A stretch of 64,000 nucleotides of DNA, from assembly GCA_014338405.1 (NCBI GenBank), contig JTDE01001372.1, positions 85,266 to 149,265 of the forward strand, given 5' to 3'. The position numbers and the translations under genes are program-made. How positions within the stretch are numbered: the stretch's first letter is position 1; the number at the start of each line of letters is the position of its first letter. Below, in pieces: positions 49,585-61,000 of this stretch. Below the pieces are notes generated by a model that ran no database searches, was not told where the DNA came from, and worked only from the letters and a program-made list of their open reading frames with translations. This stretch comes from Paragonimus skrjabini miyazakii. Taxonomy: Eukaryota > Platyhelminthes > Trematoda > Plagiorchiida > Troglotrematidae.

Positions 49585-52500
49585 ATACCTCGTCAATCAA
49601 GTGACGAAGCGGTATCAGAAGAAAATGTATATTTTCCTCTCCGGGCGATTTTAACAGAAAATGTTGAGAAAAAGTCATTTTTAATTTACTCAGGAAGGGT
49701 TGCATTGTTTTGGTTTTTGCTGTACACTAGTTGAGTTGATCCGTCAACTGTATTAGCAAGCAACTTGTTAGATATGGAAATCTTGTTACTTTATGACGAT
49801 ATATATTATATTCAATCAGAGATGGTGACCATTTTGTTGCGGAACGATATGCCTTTCCAAGAATGGTTACCTAGACACATAACTTGACCAAACCGCTTGT
49901 GTACAACGTGAAGTCGTGAAATTGGTTCTGATTTACTGAAGGTGGTTAGTGAATAAGTTAGCATCCCGTTGTCTACTTAGATAATTCGAACTCATCCTGA
50001 ACAGATTAATATTCGTTAATTTATTATTGGTGTATGAGGACAACAATAACGGTGGCAAGCCACTTCTGGCTTCAAGGCAGACTTGGACTTTTACGTTCTA
50101 GATTAAATGGAGTTAGGTAAATGTGATTAAACAGACATATTGCTGGTCTTCTGATGAGTGAGACTTTGCACAAACAGAGACGTGCCCTCATTCATAGGTA
50201 AAATGACCTAAGTGATGAACCCTACAGTCAGCTACACAATACAATCAGAGGATACAGAAGAGAGCAACAGGACAAAAATGTCCATAGAGGAACACGGATT
50301 TTTGAGTAAGCAATAATTAGCAAGAAACATAAGCACATAAGTACTTGAATTGAATGCACAAGTAACTAAGCAAGAACTTGTGCACCTTCAGTCAACATGG
50401 TTTACACGAGAAGACAGGATGACTAACATCTTAAAAATAATCGTTAGGTGGTGTGCGCACGTATGCCAGGAGAACATTTGGTCCGATAAATGTGATCATG
50501 TGCTGTACTCACTGAGGTGGGACCTCGAAGTAAGGTGAAGGTAAGACAGCCTGACATAATATATACATAGATACAATTGGCTACAGTTCCCATGGGTCTA
50601 TCCCGTCTGTCTTCTTAAAATACATGAACCGAAGACCAGATGTTGAGTTGTCACGTGACCGACTGCGTTTTTACTTTTGATGTTGCGATGCTTGAGTGGG
50701 TAGCGGGTTTGAGGTCTTCATGTGTAGGTAATTTTCATTATCGTGGGCTGAGCAAGAAACAAATTGCAGAAAGCACCAAGCCTTTCTTTTCGAGGTGTGC
50801 AGCAGTACATATGATTCACCTGTCCCCTGGTCAACACAAGCATGACTGAGTGAGTAGAACAAGTGTGCTGCGCAGTAATCTTCACAACCGGTATACATGT
50901 CAAATTACTGTTGTTCTTGTTTGTTAAACTTACTGTAAACTCCGTAAAGACTGTAGCATATCAGACGATCACGAATTCCGGTTAAACTTCGTGATCAAGC
51001 ACACTTTCAGAAATGGACAGGGAGTCGCATATTCCAGCAAACGGAATTAATCTCTGCATGTGACCCGGACTACAAGGTAGAAGAGAACTAACAGATGAAT
51101 CGTCATTTAGTGTTTACTCTAGCGTGACAGCATAACTACGCGCGTTTGCTTTCCCCTGTTTCTTGTATTATCCGCGAAAGGTGGCAATGACTGACCAGTC
51201 GTCTAGTCGTTATAATAAAATGACCCACCGTTTTAGTTTCCGGAAATGCCTCCGCCTTATCAGCGAGGATTAGGAACTATGAGGCGATGATACCTACAGT
51301 AACTGAACCGAGGTGGTTCTGAACGTCCCGCACGTTTGTAAGAGGTCATTAGCAAGGCGTTTCGCTCGTCATTTGATAGATGGTGGTTCGAAATGAATTC
51401 CAGCAGAGTACACTAGTAAATTGTCACTTGCAGGCTTGCGTCATAACCTTCAAGACAAGCGTGTTAGTTGCTTATTTAAGAAAATAACTCTTCGTGGTTC
51501 CCACTTCTCATACCAGCTGTACAAGCCATGAATATATTAGCTTTCTAGAGCTGTAGGTAAAGAATGCTCACAAGTAATTGCTTGTTTGTTGTTTGGTTAC
51601 CACCATAGGGTCGATGCTTTATTGCTCTTTTTTGTATGGACTGGATGAATGTTGTTTTCTGCATGATTCTGCAAGGTTGCTCTCTTCAGTGGAAGTACAT
51701 AATGACAAACATTTTGTACTTGGAAAAAGGGTCCCTCGGACGAAAATGTTTTCACCAAACAGATTTTGCTTTGGGGGATTCATTGTGATCTGAGTTGTGA
51801 AATATTTGACATATGCCCTCTTTCACGTGTTTACCTTGAAATTCAGATCCTTTCGAATGAAAAGGAAAATCATTTACAACCATGGACTATGCGCCAAGAT
51901 TGCTAACCACACTGTGGTTGACGTAGTTCACTATGAAGACAGTTTTCTAAAACACATGCACAGTTTTGTATCTAATGAAAGTAATAACGTATTTACTGCT
52001 TTATCAACTCATAACAAATCGTCCCACTCATTCCAAGTGAGGATCATGATGACCAGGATGGTGAATCTTCGTAAACTATGAGACGAGTTTTTCTGAATGT
52101 ATCGAAAATGACGTACCTAGGCAACGTTTTGCATGTGATCGTCACGCTGACGCTATTTTTAGGAACTATCTTTGCTCGAGTGAGAAACTTGAAATGAGAA
52201 ACAACTCTGCCTCAACTTCCGAATTATCGACCAAACGTCCAGCGTGAACAGATGGAGTTCACATACCGCGGTTATACGTTCAAAAACTTGATCCTTGTAT
52301 TTGCATTGAAGTTTAGCAACGAAGTAGATGACTACTAAAGATTTTGTATATCCCATTCGAACACCTAGCGGATCACATATGAACTGGACAAAATTTCAAC
52401 ACAAAATACCGCAGTTGTCTCGCACCGAACCTGCGTGAATGATTTCACTTTATGTAGGAGAATTGGTATCTGTCGATTCCGTGATTTTCAATTCCATGTA

Positions 52501-52956
52501 TGACACCCCATTACCAAAATAAGTGTTTCTCTACCCCCATATTACCCATCATCATGATGACAAGAATCGAGTTTCCAGTGAAGCTCCACAAAAAAGAGGC
52601 AAATTCCGACTTTTTCTTTTCAGCCTCAGTAACACCCGGTGGACAGTCATTGTCATACGTTCGGTCGGGTTAGTCGTCAGCTTAAACTTCCACCGACCCT
52701 GTATGTAAAACTGCCCTTGAATTGTCCGAGGAAGCGTAGTACCTAATAGTTCAATATTTTAGATTTTTTGGCGTGTTTGCCATGTAACGTTGGGTTGGAC
52801 CAGATATATCCTTTGCTTAGTTTACGAAGAAACAGCAATAAGATGAACATGCGTGACCGGTAGAGCGCGTAATGTTACCATCCTCGACGTCCGCAATATC
52901 CTAAGCTCTTTGTGCCACCGTGCCTGTTCGTGTTATTTCTTGGATGTAAATTTGAT
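49585..52956. other. non-coding stretch, no supported gene
   Basis: No AATAAA is evident close to the light chain stop. Overlapping open frames of up to 94 aa (51797-52081) show no known motif. A B-box-like GGTTCGAAATG near 51384 does not fold into a tRNA. Confidence 0.5.
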
Positions 52957-53063
52957 ACAAAACACATAGTGCTTCTTTTCGAAAGGGGCCGACTGAAAAG
53001 TCTATGGGAATGCGACAGTTGCGATCAATTGTGGGTGATTTTCAATCTATATGACAAAACATA
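52957..53063 (+). repeat. hammerhead SINE-like repeat, short copy R9 with flanking direct repeats
   Basis: The element proper is 52967-53053. It begins with TAGTGCTTCTTTTCGAAAGG, which in full copies is the sequence immediately after the ribozyme cleavage triplet GTC, and runs to the family 3' end (TTTTCAATCTATATG). It is bracketed by ACAAAACACA (52957-52966) and ACAAAACATA (53054-53063), 9 of 10 identical, as expected for a target-site duplication. The promoter boxes and ribozyme are absent. Confidence 0.85.
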
Positions 53064-54757
53064 TATTAGATTTACTGAGATAACGTAATTGCTGAAGCTT
53101 CACATGTTTCTGTATAATAAATCCATATCATCTATAGTGTTGTTGGCTACATTCTTTGAGATAACACTGTCCCAATCGCTATTGTCGGGAATAGCAACCA
53201 GCTACTATAACTCTTGTTTGGATTGTCAAGGTCGACGTAAGCTCTCCTGGGCATTCGTCTTCTTCGACAGCTAGCAGACGGTTACAGTAAGGGTTCTCTT
53301 AGTTTCACGTCCCTATCGCTTCAAATTGTATTCATCCAAGATTGTTTGTTGGGGCGGTTAGTGAACCACTAAAAAGTTCGTTTGTAGATTCATCCCTCCT
53401 CCCAATACGACTTCTAAACTGCGTTGGTATAAAGCCGGGGAATTTCGGGTGTGCGAATTATCAACGGGATGATCTAGCATAGCGATACAGTCGTCTAGGG
53501 TTTAGTCAGTGTCAATCCTATCAGAATCAGGCACGGTGGCAACGTATCCTCAGTGTTATAATTTTGCTGGTCTATACTGTAATATGTACAATAAAGAGAC
53601 TGTCTTAGAAGACCAGCACTACAGGACGAATAATCATAGCAGTATTGCTAAAATGAAAATGACAACTAGACACAAACCAGGTGAGCCCAGGAAGACAAGA
53701 CTGTAACGTGGAGACTCAAGGTATAGAAAACATGCAAACACTTTGTTATACTTTCCCCATCAATGAAAGAACACAATTCAAGATACAGTTTTCACTGCCC
53801 CTAATTAATGTTTGTGAAAGCGGAAGTTGTCTTGTTTGTGAGTGTGCCCGCTTTTTAAGTACGTACACAGGTCTGCTCGATTACACCAATATACTTCGGT
53901 CAAATTTTCGCAACGGCTTAAAAGTCAGTTAGCCAAGCACACCGACAAGTACGACCGAACTAGCTAAGGCTGAGAACAACCATCTTGAAATGTTAACCAA
54001 CTTTGCGTCATACACACTATGGAAGCAACCGCTGAAAAAACTCGTTTCAAGCCTAATCGGGCCATGTGATTCATGTATTCATCCTAAATTGTAAAATGTC
54101 AGTCAACAATATCATTACATATTTATGATCTAAATGTCGGTCTTTGTGAGTGAAAAATCTGTAGATTCGCACGACCATTCGAAAGCAAATTGAGTTAACT
54201 GCCTACTCAGTTGTTCATGGAATTTTATAGAAGCGGATTAAGAATGTATTAACAATCTGGATAAGTACGTTATAACTGAAAAATTGTCCGGTTAAATGTG
54301 CACACGCAAAACTGTGTGTAGATATTGTTAACGGATTGGACCAGGTTTTGGACAGGCCTGAAAATAGCGTATGGTTGTCGTTTCTTGCGATTCTGTCAGC
54401 AACCTGACTTTAAATAAGAGACAGTATAAACTTCAGTAAAATACTTATACATAATGCTGCTGAATCAGGTCAAAATGGTTATTGTTCGTATCGCGAGTTT
54501 GAAACGCTTCATCGGCAAAACAGAAAATCTATAAATGTTTATCTTAACTAGTTCGATGATTTGCAGATGTCAAACAATTTTGATAGGGTGTAGCCAGGAT
54601 TTGGGAATGTTATCACGAGGAACGTATTGAAAATGGTTCATTTGATTTCCATGAAAAATTCCTGGTATTCAGTGGGCCAGTTTGCGCTTAGACATACATT
54701 TTTCCCCCGTATTTGGATAATAATTGGTGATGACTGACCATGAATTTGGTTACCTTC
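53064..54757. other. non-coding stretch, no supported gene
   Basis: Open frames of 65 and 83 aa at 53509-53932 overlap in two frames and are unrecognised. Confidence 0.5.
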
Positions 54758-54885
54758 AGGTTGAACAGCACACGCAGCTGATCGCAGACTTTGTATTCAA
54801 GTCAGCTTCCCGGCTAGTCTTTTCCAAAGAGAAATAATTTACTTAATGTTCGCTCTTGCTGGAGCTTGTCAAAAGTGTGCATTTT
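54758..54885 (-). repeat. hammerhead SINE-like repeat, decayed copy R12
   Basis: Plus-strand text GTTGAACAGCACACGCAGCT then GATCGCAGACTTTGTATTC opens it, and TTCGCTCTTGCTGGAGCTTG marks the old ribozyme. On the minus strand the core reads TTGACAA and stem II is still partly paired. It is inactive, with approximate ends. Confidence 0.65.
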
Positions 54886-55061
54886 ATCGAGAAGATCAGG
54901 CAACCCAAGGCGATTACAGTTTAACGTTGAATACATGTCTACTACAACGCACCTGCACAACAGAGCCAGAGAACGTACTGTAATGCTTTTTAGGTTCCAG
55001 AGACTTTTTAAAAATCGATTTAAAGGTTGCCTAACTTCAAATACTACTCGATAAAGTGTTA

Positions 55062-57180
55062 AGCACACTGACAGTGATTAATACATCATTCCGATTGTAT
55101 CGATACAATTTTCCACGATTTGGATTAAATGTTTCGCCAGCTGTATTTCAGAATGTCATGAATACAATTACTAAAGACTTAGATGACATCGAAACCTATC
55201 AAGATGACGTTATTGTTCATGCTCCTGACAAGCCTACTCATGATTATCGTCTCCCATATCTGTTGAAACGAGTTTTTGACTTCAACATGGCCAGTAACCC
55301 AAAGAAGTGACATTTTTTCGTTTATTTCTCTCTCAAGCTTTGCTTAAGTAGTTGATAGTAATGGTTTCAAATCAGATTTACAAAGCTCAAACCCATTAAT
55401 GAATGCACCGTCACCAATCAACATTCATGAACTTAGTTTTGTTGTGGGTGCACTCTAATGTTACTCACGTTTTATTCTTAATTTCGTTCAATGTGCTACT
55501 TCTTTGTTCGATATGTTATCCATCAAAAAAGTTTCGGTTCACTAACCATGAAGAACCTCTTCGTACTTTACTCCATCATCTTCAAACTACTGCTGTTATG
55601 AAATCGTGTTCTGTCAAAGATCATTCAACTGTAATTACCGGTGCTTCTCCACTGGAATGGATGCCGTTGTTAAACGGTGTGGAGACCGGTTAGATGAATT
55701 TCACGTTGTCTGTCTAAAGCCAAACGTGGGTATTATCAGACCCAAAATGAAGCCATTGGAGTATATTGGGCTGTTAAAAGACCTCACAAGTATCTTTTTG
55801 GACTGTCATTCATTACCGCAACAAATCGCGAAGCTTTAAAATTTTTGTATCAGTCTAGTAAACTGCTGGCAAAGTCGTCTGCTGACATGGTACAACGCTG
55901 GAGCATTGCTCTTAGTTTCTACAATCACACAATTCATTCATCGTAGTACAAAAGCTAGTCCCCATGTCGATTACTTATCCAGAATTCAATCACCGAGGTC
56001 AAATTCTAACGACGCTGACTGTTTACCAGTCCAACTACTGCCGGCAAAACGAGACGCACTTGTATACGATACTCGTAAATTCTTTGATCCTGTTATCTCT
56101 GCTTTAAGACAAGAGTGACGTAAATTTCCAGCATTTCACTGTCTCCCCGAAAGTTTGTCCATTAGTCCGGATGGATTATTGTGTTTTGATGACTGCTGTA
56201 ATTCCACCGACTCTCAAGCCCGATGTTCTTGCGGATTTGCATCCGGAACATTTAGGAGTTGGTAAGGTAAAGTCGCTTGCATGCTTATCTTGTTTGTGGC
56301 CAAATGTATAGACAAGATTAATGCAAAGCAATCACGATGGCTTCCATGGCCTGTTACATTCGAAACATTTCAAAGAGTTCACGCTGACTACTATGGTTCT
56401 TTTCTGGAGAAATACTATGTCCTAGTGATTAGTGATGCTAACTCTAGATGGACTGAAGCTTTTCTCCCTTCATCACCTGGTGTAAGCGTTACATAAAATG
56501 CTTTGAAACAATTATTCTATCGTGAGGGTGTACTTGCTGCTTAGGTCACCGACAACAGCACTCACATCGCAGCAAAGTCTTTGAAGGAATGGATTAAATG
56601 ACTTGGATGCTGGCATTTGTTTGTTGCTCCGCGACATCCACAGTCCAATGGACTTGCGGAAAATTTTGTACGCACACTGAAGTCTGTCACTGCTTCTTTA
56701 ACACCAAACTCAGTTGCTGAACTTCATCGAGGAATCGATAATTTTCTCGTAAAATACAGAAACGCATCACGTTCGGTTACTGAGTCGCGTGATCCCTTTT
56801 AAATCTCGTTCTCTGCGTACAGGTCTTCACTGTGCAGAAACAGCTGGCGTTACATTTTCAAAGGCATAAATCTACGTTCTGTTAATGGAATAGTTCATTA
56901 TTCACAGGGAAATTGCATGGTTACTATTCTTGACTTAGAAGACCTTTCCTGCCAGGTTGAGTTCAATTCTAGAGCTCAGTCTGCTAAAATAACCCTTGTT
57001 GTTTTGAATTTTAATGAATCTTTTATAGATAATCCTGCTGCTTTCGAAGAAAACGATATTACTAAAGAACAGGCTATTTCTGAAGTAAATTAAAAATTTG
57101 AAAAACCGATAGTTAGAAGATCTGAACGTTTGGAATCCAGACCGCCGCGGAATTACAGATATCCGCACGCTCATTTAAAG
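55062..57180 (+). pseudogene. Ty3/gypsy-type retrotransposon pol remnant (RT, RNase H, integrase), broken
   Basis: In order on the plus strand: an RT segment with PRFGLNVSPAVFQNVM and TYQDDVIVHAP (catalytic YQDD) at about 55090-55310; a degraded RNase H end with ADMVQRWSIALSFYNHTIHS near 55870-55940 and DYLSRI near 55960; an integrase zinc-binding remnant (PEHLGVGKVKSLA) near 56240; and an integrase core with HADYYG, VTDNSTHIA and HPQSNGLAENFVRT, which supply the D, D and E of the catalytic triad, at 56370-56800. A basic tail with RRSERLESRPPRNYR lies at about 57115. Many stops and frameshifts separate the parts and gag is absent, so the copy is dead. It differs in sequence from the other two gypsy-type elements in this window. 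Confidence 0.85.
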
Positions 57181-58894
57181 TGTGACGGATGTGATGAATA
57201 TGACTGACATGCTTTGTCTACTTTCGTTATGCAGTTGTTTTACTATTCCAATATCCTATACAATTGATACATACGACTCAACAACATACGTTCTGTGTTG
57301 TTGTGTCTAATAGTATTTTGCGATTTTTATACGTTTGATCGTTACTCTATATAATTCAATTCTAATTACAACAGTTACATAACCCTTCCGAAGGGCAGTT
57401 TATCACACTGTGACTGCAGAACCTCTCTCTACCGACAATCATCCAACGTGTTTTCAAATTAACTAGATATCGATGTTTTCATAACCTCGCTACGCAAAGT
57501 ATCAAACTTGATCACAAGGAAACGTAAAAGGTTATTTTCCTTGGCTTCTGTTCACAGCCTACCTTATATCAATGCCAAGCTGTCTCTCACTTGTCGTCCT
57601 TCGGAGTCTGTTGGTTGCCTCATGAGGGCACCCGATAGTTTTTTTACAATTCGTCAAACTTCAGTCAGATTTCCTTCACGAGGTGAGCCATGATCAACCT
57701 CGTCAGGTGTAGTCCGTCCTGCCTTGCTAGCTCGCCAACCTGAAGCAGTGCAAGTTCACTCCTAACATTCTCATCTGTGATATGAAATTTGTTCATACCC
57801 TAGACAGAAGTCTCTAGTTAATACTGTATACTGTGCGTGTATTGTATGCTGTTGTAGTGTCCACAAGTCACAGTTATATTTCATAATTCATTCTTGCACA
57901 TTTTGTATATATCGTTTTGTTACCTTAAGTTTTACACTTGTTTGAAACCATCATAATCAATTTTGAATTGAATCATTAACACGAATAAACGGTGGTTACC
58001 GCGCATCATCTCCGTCTTCTTCATACGTGCGAATTTTGGGCCGGTAAAGTGGTTGGACGTTGAAATATTTTAGCTCCGCGTATCAGCTGATATATCGACG
58101 CTCAGATTTTATCATATCACGTCGTTTGTGGAATTATCTATCGGTCGTTCGACGAATCTCATCTCTGGCGCTGTCTTTTTTTCTTGTGGTGGTCTATTCA
58201 ATCTAACGGACCTTGACTTATCAGTGAGTCGTTCCCACTTTTACCGATACATCTTCCGTTTAATTTGTACGTCTACTTTTGAACCTATCCGTCACCGTTA
58301 CGACTTTTTGTGATACTACTATATTTTTGGTCATTTTTATCAGTTGATTGATTAGGCCACTACACTGTATGCCAAACAAAAGTAACTATTAGACATCTAA
58401 GTAATTTCCCTGTCCTCTTCCAGTCTTGATGCCACCACGACGAAAACCCTCCTCGCTTGGTCGTGAATCTTGTTTCGCGATTGGGTTTCACTGCAGAAGT
58501 TCTTGGACTTCTGGTCATTTGTCTCATATTGTCTCATATTACTCGTGTACCAATCCACATTCTCAGATTTTAGTAACCCTCATTTTGCAAATTCTGTCAA
58601 GTTAACTGCTCAGATTTATACTTTACATAGTCTAACTTTCGGAGCTGGTAGGGGCTGACTTCCGTATCTCTCGTTCACACCATCACCAAAGGTTCTTATT
58701 CACTCGTTTTATTTATAGAACATGCTTTCATTCATTCTGAAGATGTTATCCCTTAGACATGTCCACCGTTCTGGCTAACACCGACCGTTCCGCTCCAAGC
58801 TTTTGCTACGGTAGTTTACTTGACTTACGTGTAGTTTTCAATAATTCCTAATTAATTTAATAGTTAGATGGACACATCTTTGAGACTTTATTTA
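57181..58894. other. 3' flank of the decayed gypsy element, possible LTR and leader
   Basis: A purine-rich CCGAAGGGCAG near 57388 could be a polypurine tract, and AATAAA at about 57983 followed by GGTGGTTACCGCGC would fit the end of an LTR near 58020-58040. No second LTR copy is visible to prove this. From 58431 a short frame opens with MPPRRKPSSLGRES and soon meets stops. It might be a gag start after a leader. All of this is tentative. Confidence 0.3.
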
Positions 58895-58958
58895 TCTACT
58901 GATGAGTAGTCGGGATTTGGTTAATTTCAAGTTGAACATCACCCACAATTGATCGCAG
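58895..58958 (-). repeat. hammerhead SINE-like repeat, fragment R10 spanning a head-to-tail junction
   Basis: The plus strand reads CTACTGATGAGTAGTCGGG and GGTTAATTTCAAG (one end of the unit), then GTTGAACATCACCCACAATT (the other end), the same unit-to-unit junction seen in R1. It stops at CGCAG, where the opposite-oriented copy R11 takes over. Confidence 0.8.
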
Positions 58959-59037
58959 TTGTTGCGATCATTACTCACGAGCGAAAGTGGCTGTGCGTTC
59001 ACATATGATAAGTCGGTCGTGCCTATTGTGAAGTTAA

Positions 59038-59092
59038 TGGAGGAGTGGTAAACACGGTTGCCTCATGAACAACGTGGCCGTGGTTCTAGTCC
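59038..59092 (+). promoter_or_regulatory. internal pol III promoter (A and B boxes) of repeat R11
   Basis: A box TGGAGGAGTGG differs from TRGCNNAGYGG at one position. B box GGTTCTAGTCC differs from GGTTCRANTCC at one position. No tRNA cloverleaf can be drawn across them, so this is a SINE-type promoter and not a tRNA gene. Confidence 0.65.
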
Positions 59093-59110
59093 CAAGAGTG
59101 GCGAGGATTT

Positions 59111-59155
59111 CTACTACTGACGAGCTCTAATGAGAGCGAAACTCGAGTCTAGTGC
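59111..59155 (+). ncRNA. hammerhead ribozyme, type I, all core bases intact
   Basis: Core CTGACGA at 59117-59123; stem II GCTCT / AGAGC (5 perfect pairs) around AATG at 59124-59137; GAAA at 59138-59141; palindromic stem III ACTCGAGT at 59141-59148; cleavage after C 59149 of GTC; stem I 3' strand TAGTGC at 59150-59155, facing CTACTA at 59111-59116 (5 pairs including one wobble, one terminal mismatch). Upstream AGGA can pair with TTCT across a TTT bulge. With so short a stem III, related natural ribozymes cleave best as dimers, which fits the head-to-tail units seen elsewhere in this family. Activity is predicted only. Confidence 0.9.
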
Positions 59156-59232
59156 TTCTGCTGTTCGAAAGGGGCCGACTAGAAAGTCGACGGCAATGCG
59201 ACAGCTGCGATCAACTGTGGGTGATTTTCAAC

Positions 59233-60182
59233 TTCATTTGTCATCGCTAAGTCAGCGCTCAGTCCAAGAAGTTGAAAGAAAGTTAATTTAATAAGTTTCC
59301 AATGCGGAGCAATCATTAGGTCCATTATTGATTGGCAATGTCCTGCTCTGAACCAAATAAGCTGTCGCACATGCTGTTGTGATACCACACTCTGTAGTCT
59401 TTTCAACAGTTTCTGACTGACGTTCACCGTGCCTCTCATCGCTTTCACCTCCACCTCCATATCGATAGCCAAATATGCTCGCCAGACACAGCTTTCGATA
59501 GACCTTTGAGCAAATTCTCACTCCTTGTCATGAACGGTTGAGGACTTCTGTACACACACCTTAAGCATAGGGTATTGCTGAAGTGTATTTAGCACCAACT
59601 ACTTGTATGTGACGTGTATACCTAAAGTCGCATACAGACATTCGTAAGGCCTTGTCGCCCACAGACAGTAAGTAACTAACTTATGTGCCCTCAACTCTAT
59701 CAGCTTCATGAAGTGGCACACAACATTCTTCAATTCGTCCTCATGCTTAGGTTACATCTCAGTAATAGATACGGCATGCGTTCTGGTAGCACCTTTCTTG
59801 ACTTAACGTGAGCTGGTTAACCTCCATAGTTTCCGTGAGTTGCCCTGGTCCTGGGGACAAATCACTCGAAATATTACCTGACATTTCAGAATGATAAATC
59901 CGCTGTCATGTTTATAGGTCCGTTGGCTTTACAAGTTATTATGCCTTTCCAACTGTGGTTCGTTTTTGTGTAATTATATCAGAGACTCTGATGACGGGCC
60001 TTGTGAGAGTTGCTTGCAATGGAATAGCACCTTTCCTCGGTTGTTGTTATATATGCGCTCCATGTACGACTCTCAGGTGCATTTCATTAGGCATAGGATT
60101 GGTTATTGAAAACAAACTCGTTTTTCTCAGTTCTCTGTTTGCGGTATCCATACGGCTGTGGTAGGTTTCATTTGCCATCGCA
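59233..60182. other. spacer, no supported gene
   Basis: A minus-strand frame at 59179-59472 (97 aa) partly overlaps the repeat and has no known domain. Nothing else is recognised. Confidence 0.45.
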
Positions 60183-60713
60183 GCAGTATATATATGGTCT
60201 CATTCAATGAAGCACAATCTTCATTGTCCAACACGCTAGTTACCATGCCACACGCGCGCTCGCGTTTTTGAATCACAGGTCCAGTCCACAACACCCGCAG
60301 TTTCCGCCCACACGTCGTGTGCACTTCTGCCCGGATGTGTGTGATCGGCGCCTTCTATTCGGGGATTTTCCGCCTGCTATTCCTCCTCCGTTGTTCCGAT
60401 TTCGTTAAGCGATGGCTCGTCCGGTCGCCCATGTTGTCCTCTGTCTATCCACTGTGGGCTTTGACCGTACTCCACGACCGTGTGGAGATATTCCTGCGAG
60501 TGTTAGAATAATTGCGTCTCCGATTTGGTCATCCATCCTACTTTGCTTGCCATGTCTCGCCCGTTGGTCCGATCCGGCCGGGCAATGACTCATCCGGTCG
60601 CCCACGCCGTCCTCCATCTGCTTGTTTTGGGGTTTTGAATGCATCTCCCCCTGCGTTGAGGGATTCTACCGAGAGTTGGAATCCTCGCACCTCCTGCTTG
60701 ACAGTCCACCACA
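60183..60713 (-). mobile_element. 3' LTR of a minus-strand Ty3/gypsy element, same family as the solo LTR at 8412-8939
   Basis: On the minus strand it starts TGTGGTGGAC and follows the solo LTR over most of its length, for example GTCAGGTTGCGCG-type CpG-rich blocks, CCAACTCTCGG near the start and GTGCTTCATTG near the end. The last 20-30 bp no longer match the solo copy, so the end near 60183 is approximate. It lies directly downstream of a polypurine tract and integrase C-terminus. Confidence 0.8.
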
Positions 60714-60730
60714 CTCAACCCTCCTTTATG
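60714..60730 (-). other. polypurine tract of the minus-strand gypsy element
   Basis: The minus strand reads AAAGGAGGGTTGAG directly before the LTR start, the expected site for plus-strand DNA priming. Confidence 0.6.
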
Positions 60731-60997
60731 GAACCTGCCGCGATTGTGCCAGGGTGCCGCGCGTAAACCACTGATCCATCGCCCACGAAGACCTTGGTTT
60801 ATTTGGAAGCTCATATTCCTGCATTTTGTGATAGTAAATGATCCATTCCAACGCCTTCCAAAGTTTCCTGCGCCGGGGTCGGACGTATCTGGTCGACTGT
60901 AATCTCTCACTTTCACCTGGTCTCCGATCCTGAACGGGCACCATTTATGTATGCAGTACCTCACATCATATTTTTGCTTCTTTTAGCGCTGTATTTC
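60731..60997 (-). pseudogene. integrase C-terminal end of the minus-strand gypsy element, cut by an insertion
   Basis: The minus-strand frame reads CPFRIGDQVKVRDYSRPD, then GNFGRRWNGSFTITK, then MSFQINQGLRGRW, the chromodomain-less C-terminal module of gypsy integrases (a GD-V motif followed by R-W-x-G-P/S-F-x-I). The frame is open back to about 60990, where it meets a stop, and the sequence then changes to the plus-strand LTR that begins near 61001. The upstream part of this element presumably lies beyond the nested insertion, to the right of this window. Confidence 0.75.
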
Positions 60998-61000
60998 TGT

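Larger units (their letters stand above)
58959..59232 (+). repeat. hammerhead SINE-like repeat, copy R11 (plus sense, best preserved)
   Basis: In sense orientation: AAGTCGGTCGTGCCTATTGT, A box TGGAGGAGTGG (59038-59048), B box GGTTCTAGTCC (59082-59092, one mismatch to GGTTCRANTCC), hammerhead ribozyme (59111-59155) and a tail to TTTTCAAC at 59232. The 44-nt spacing of the boxes is that of a tRNA-derived internal pol III promoter. The upstream end is truncated. The tail is an inverted copy of the R10 text at 58931-58958. Confidence 0.9.

Noticed and set aside
59179..59472. 97-codon minus-strand frame
   Set aside because: Its last part is the tail of repeat R11 read backwards, and the rest shows no domain.
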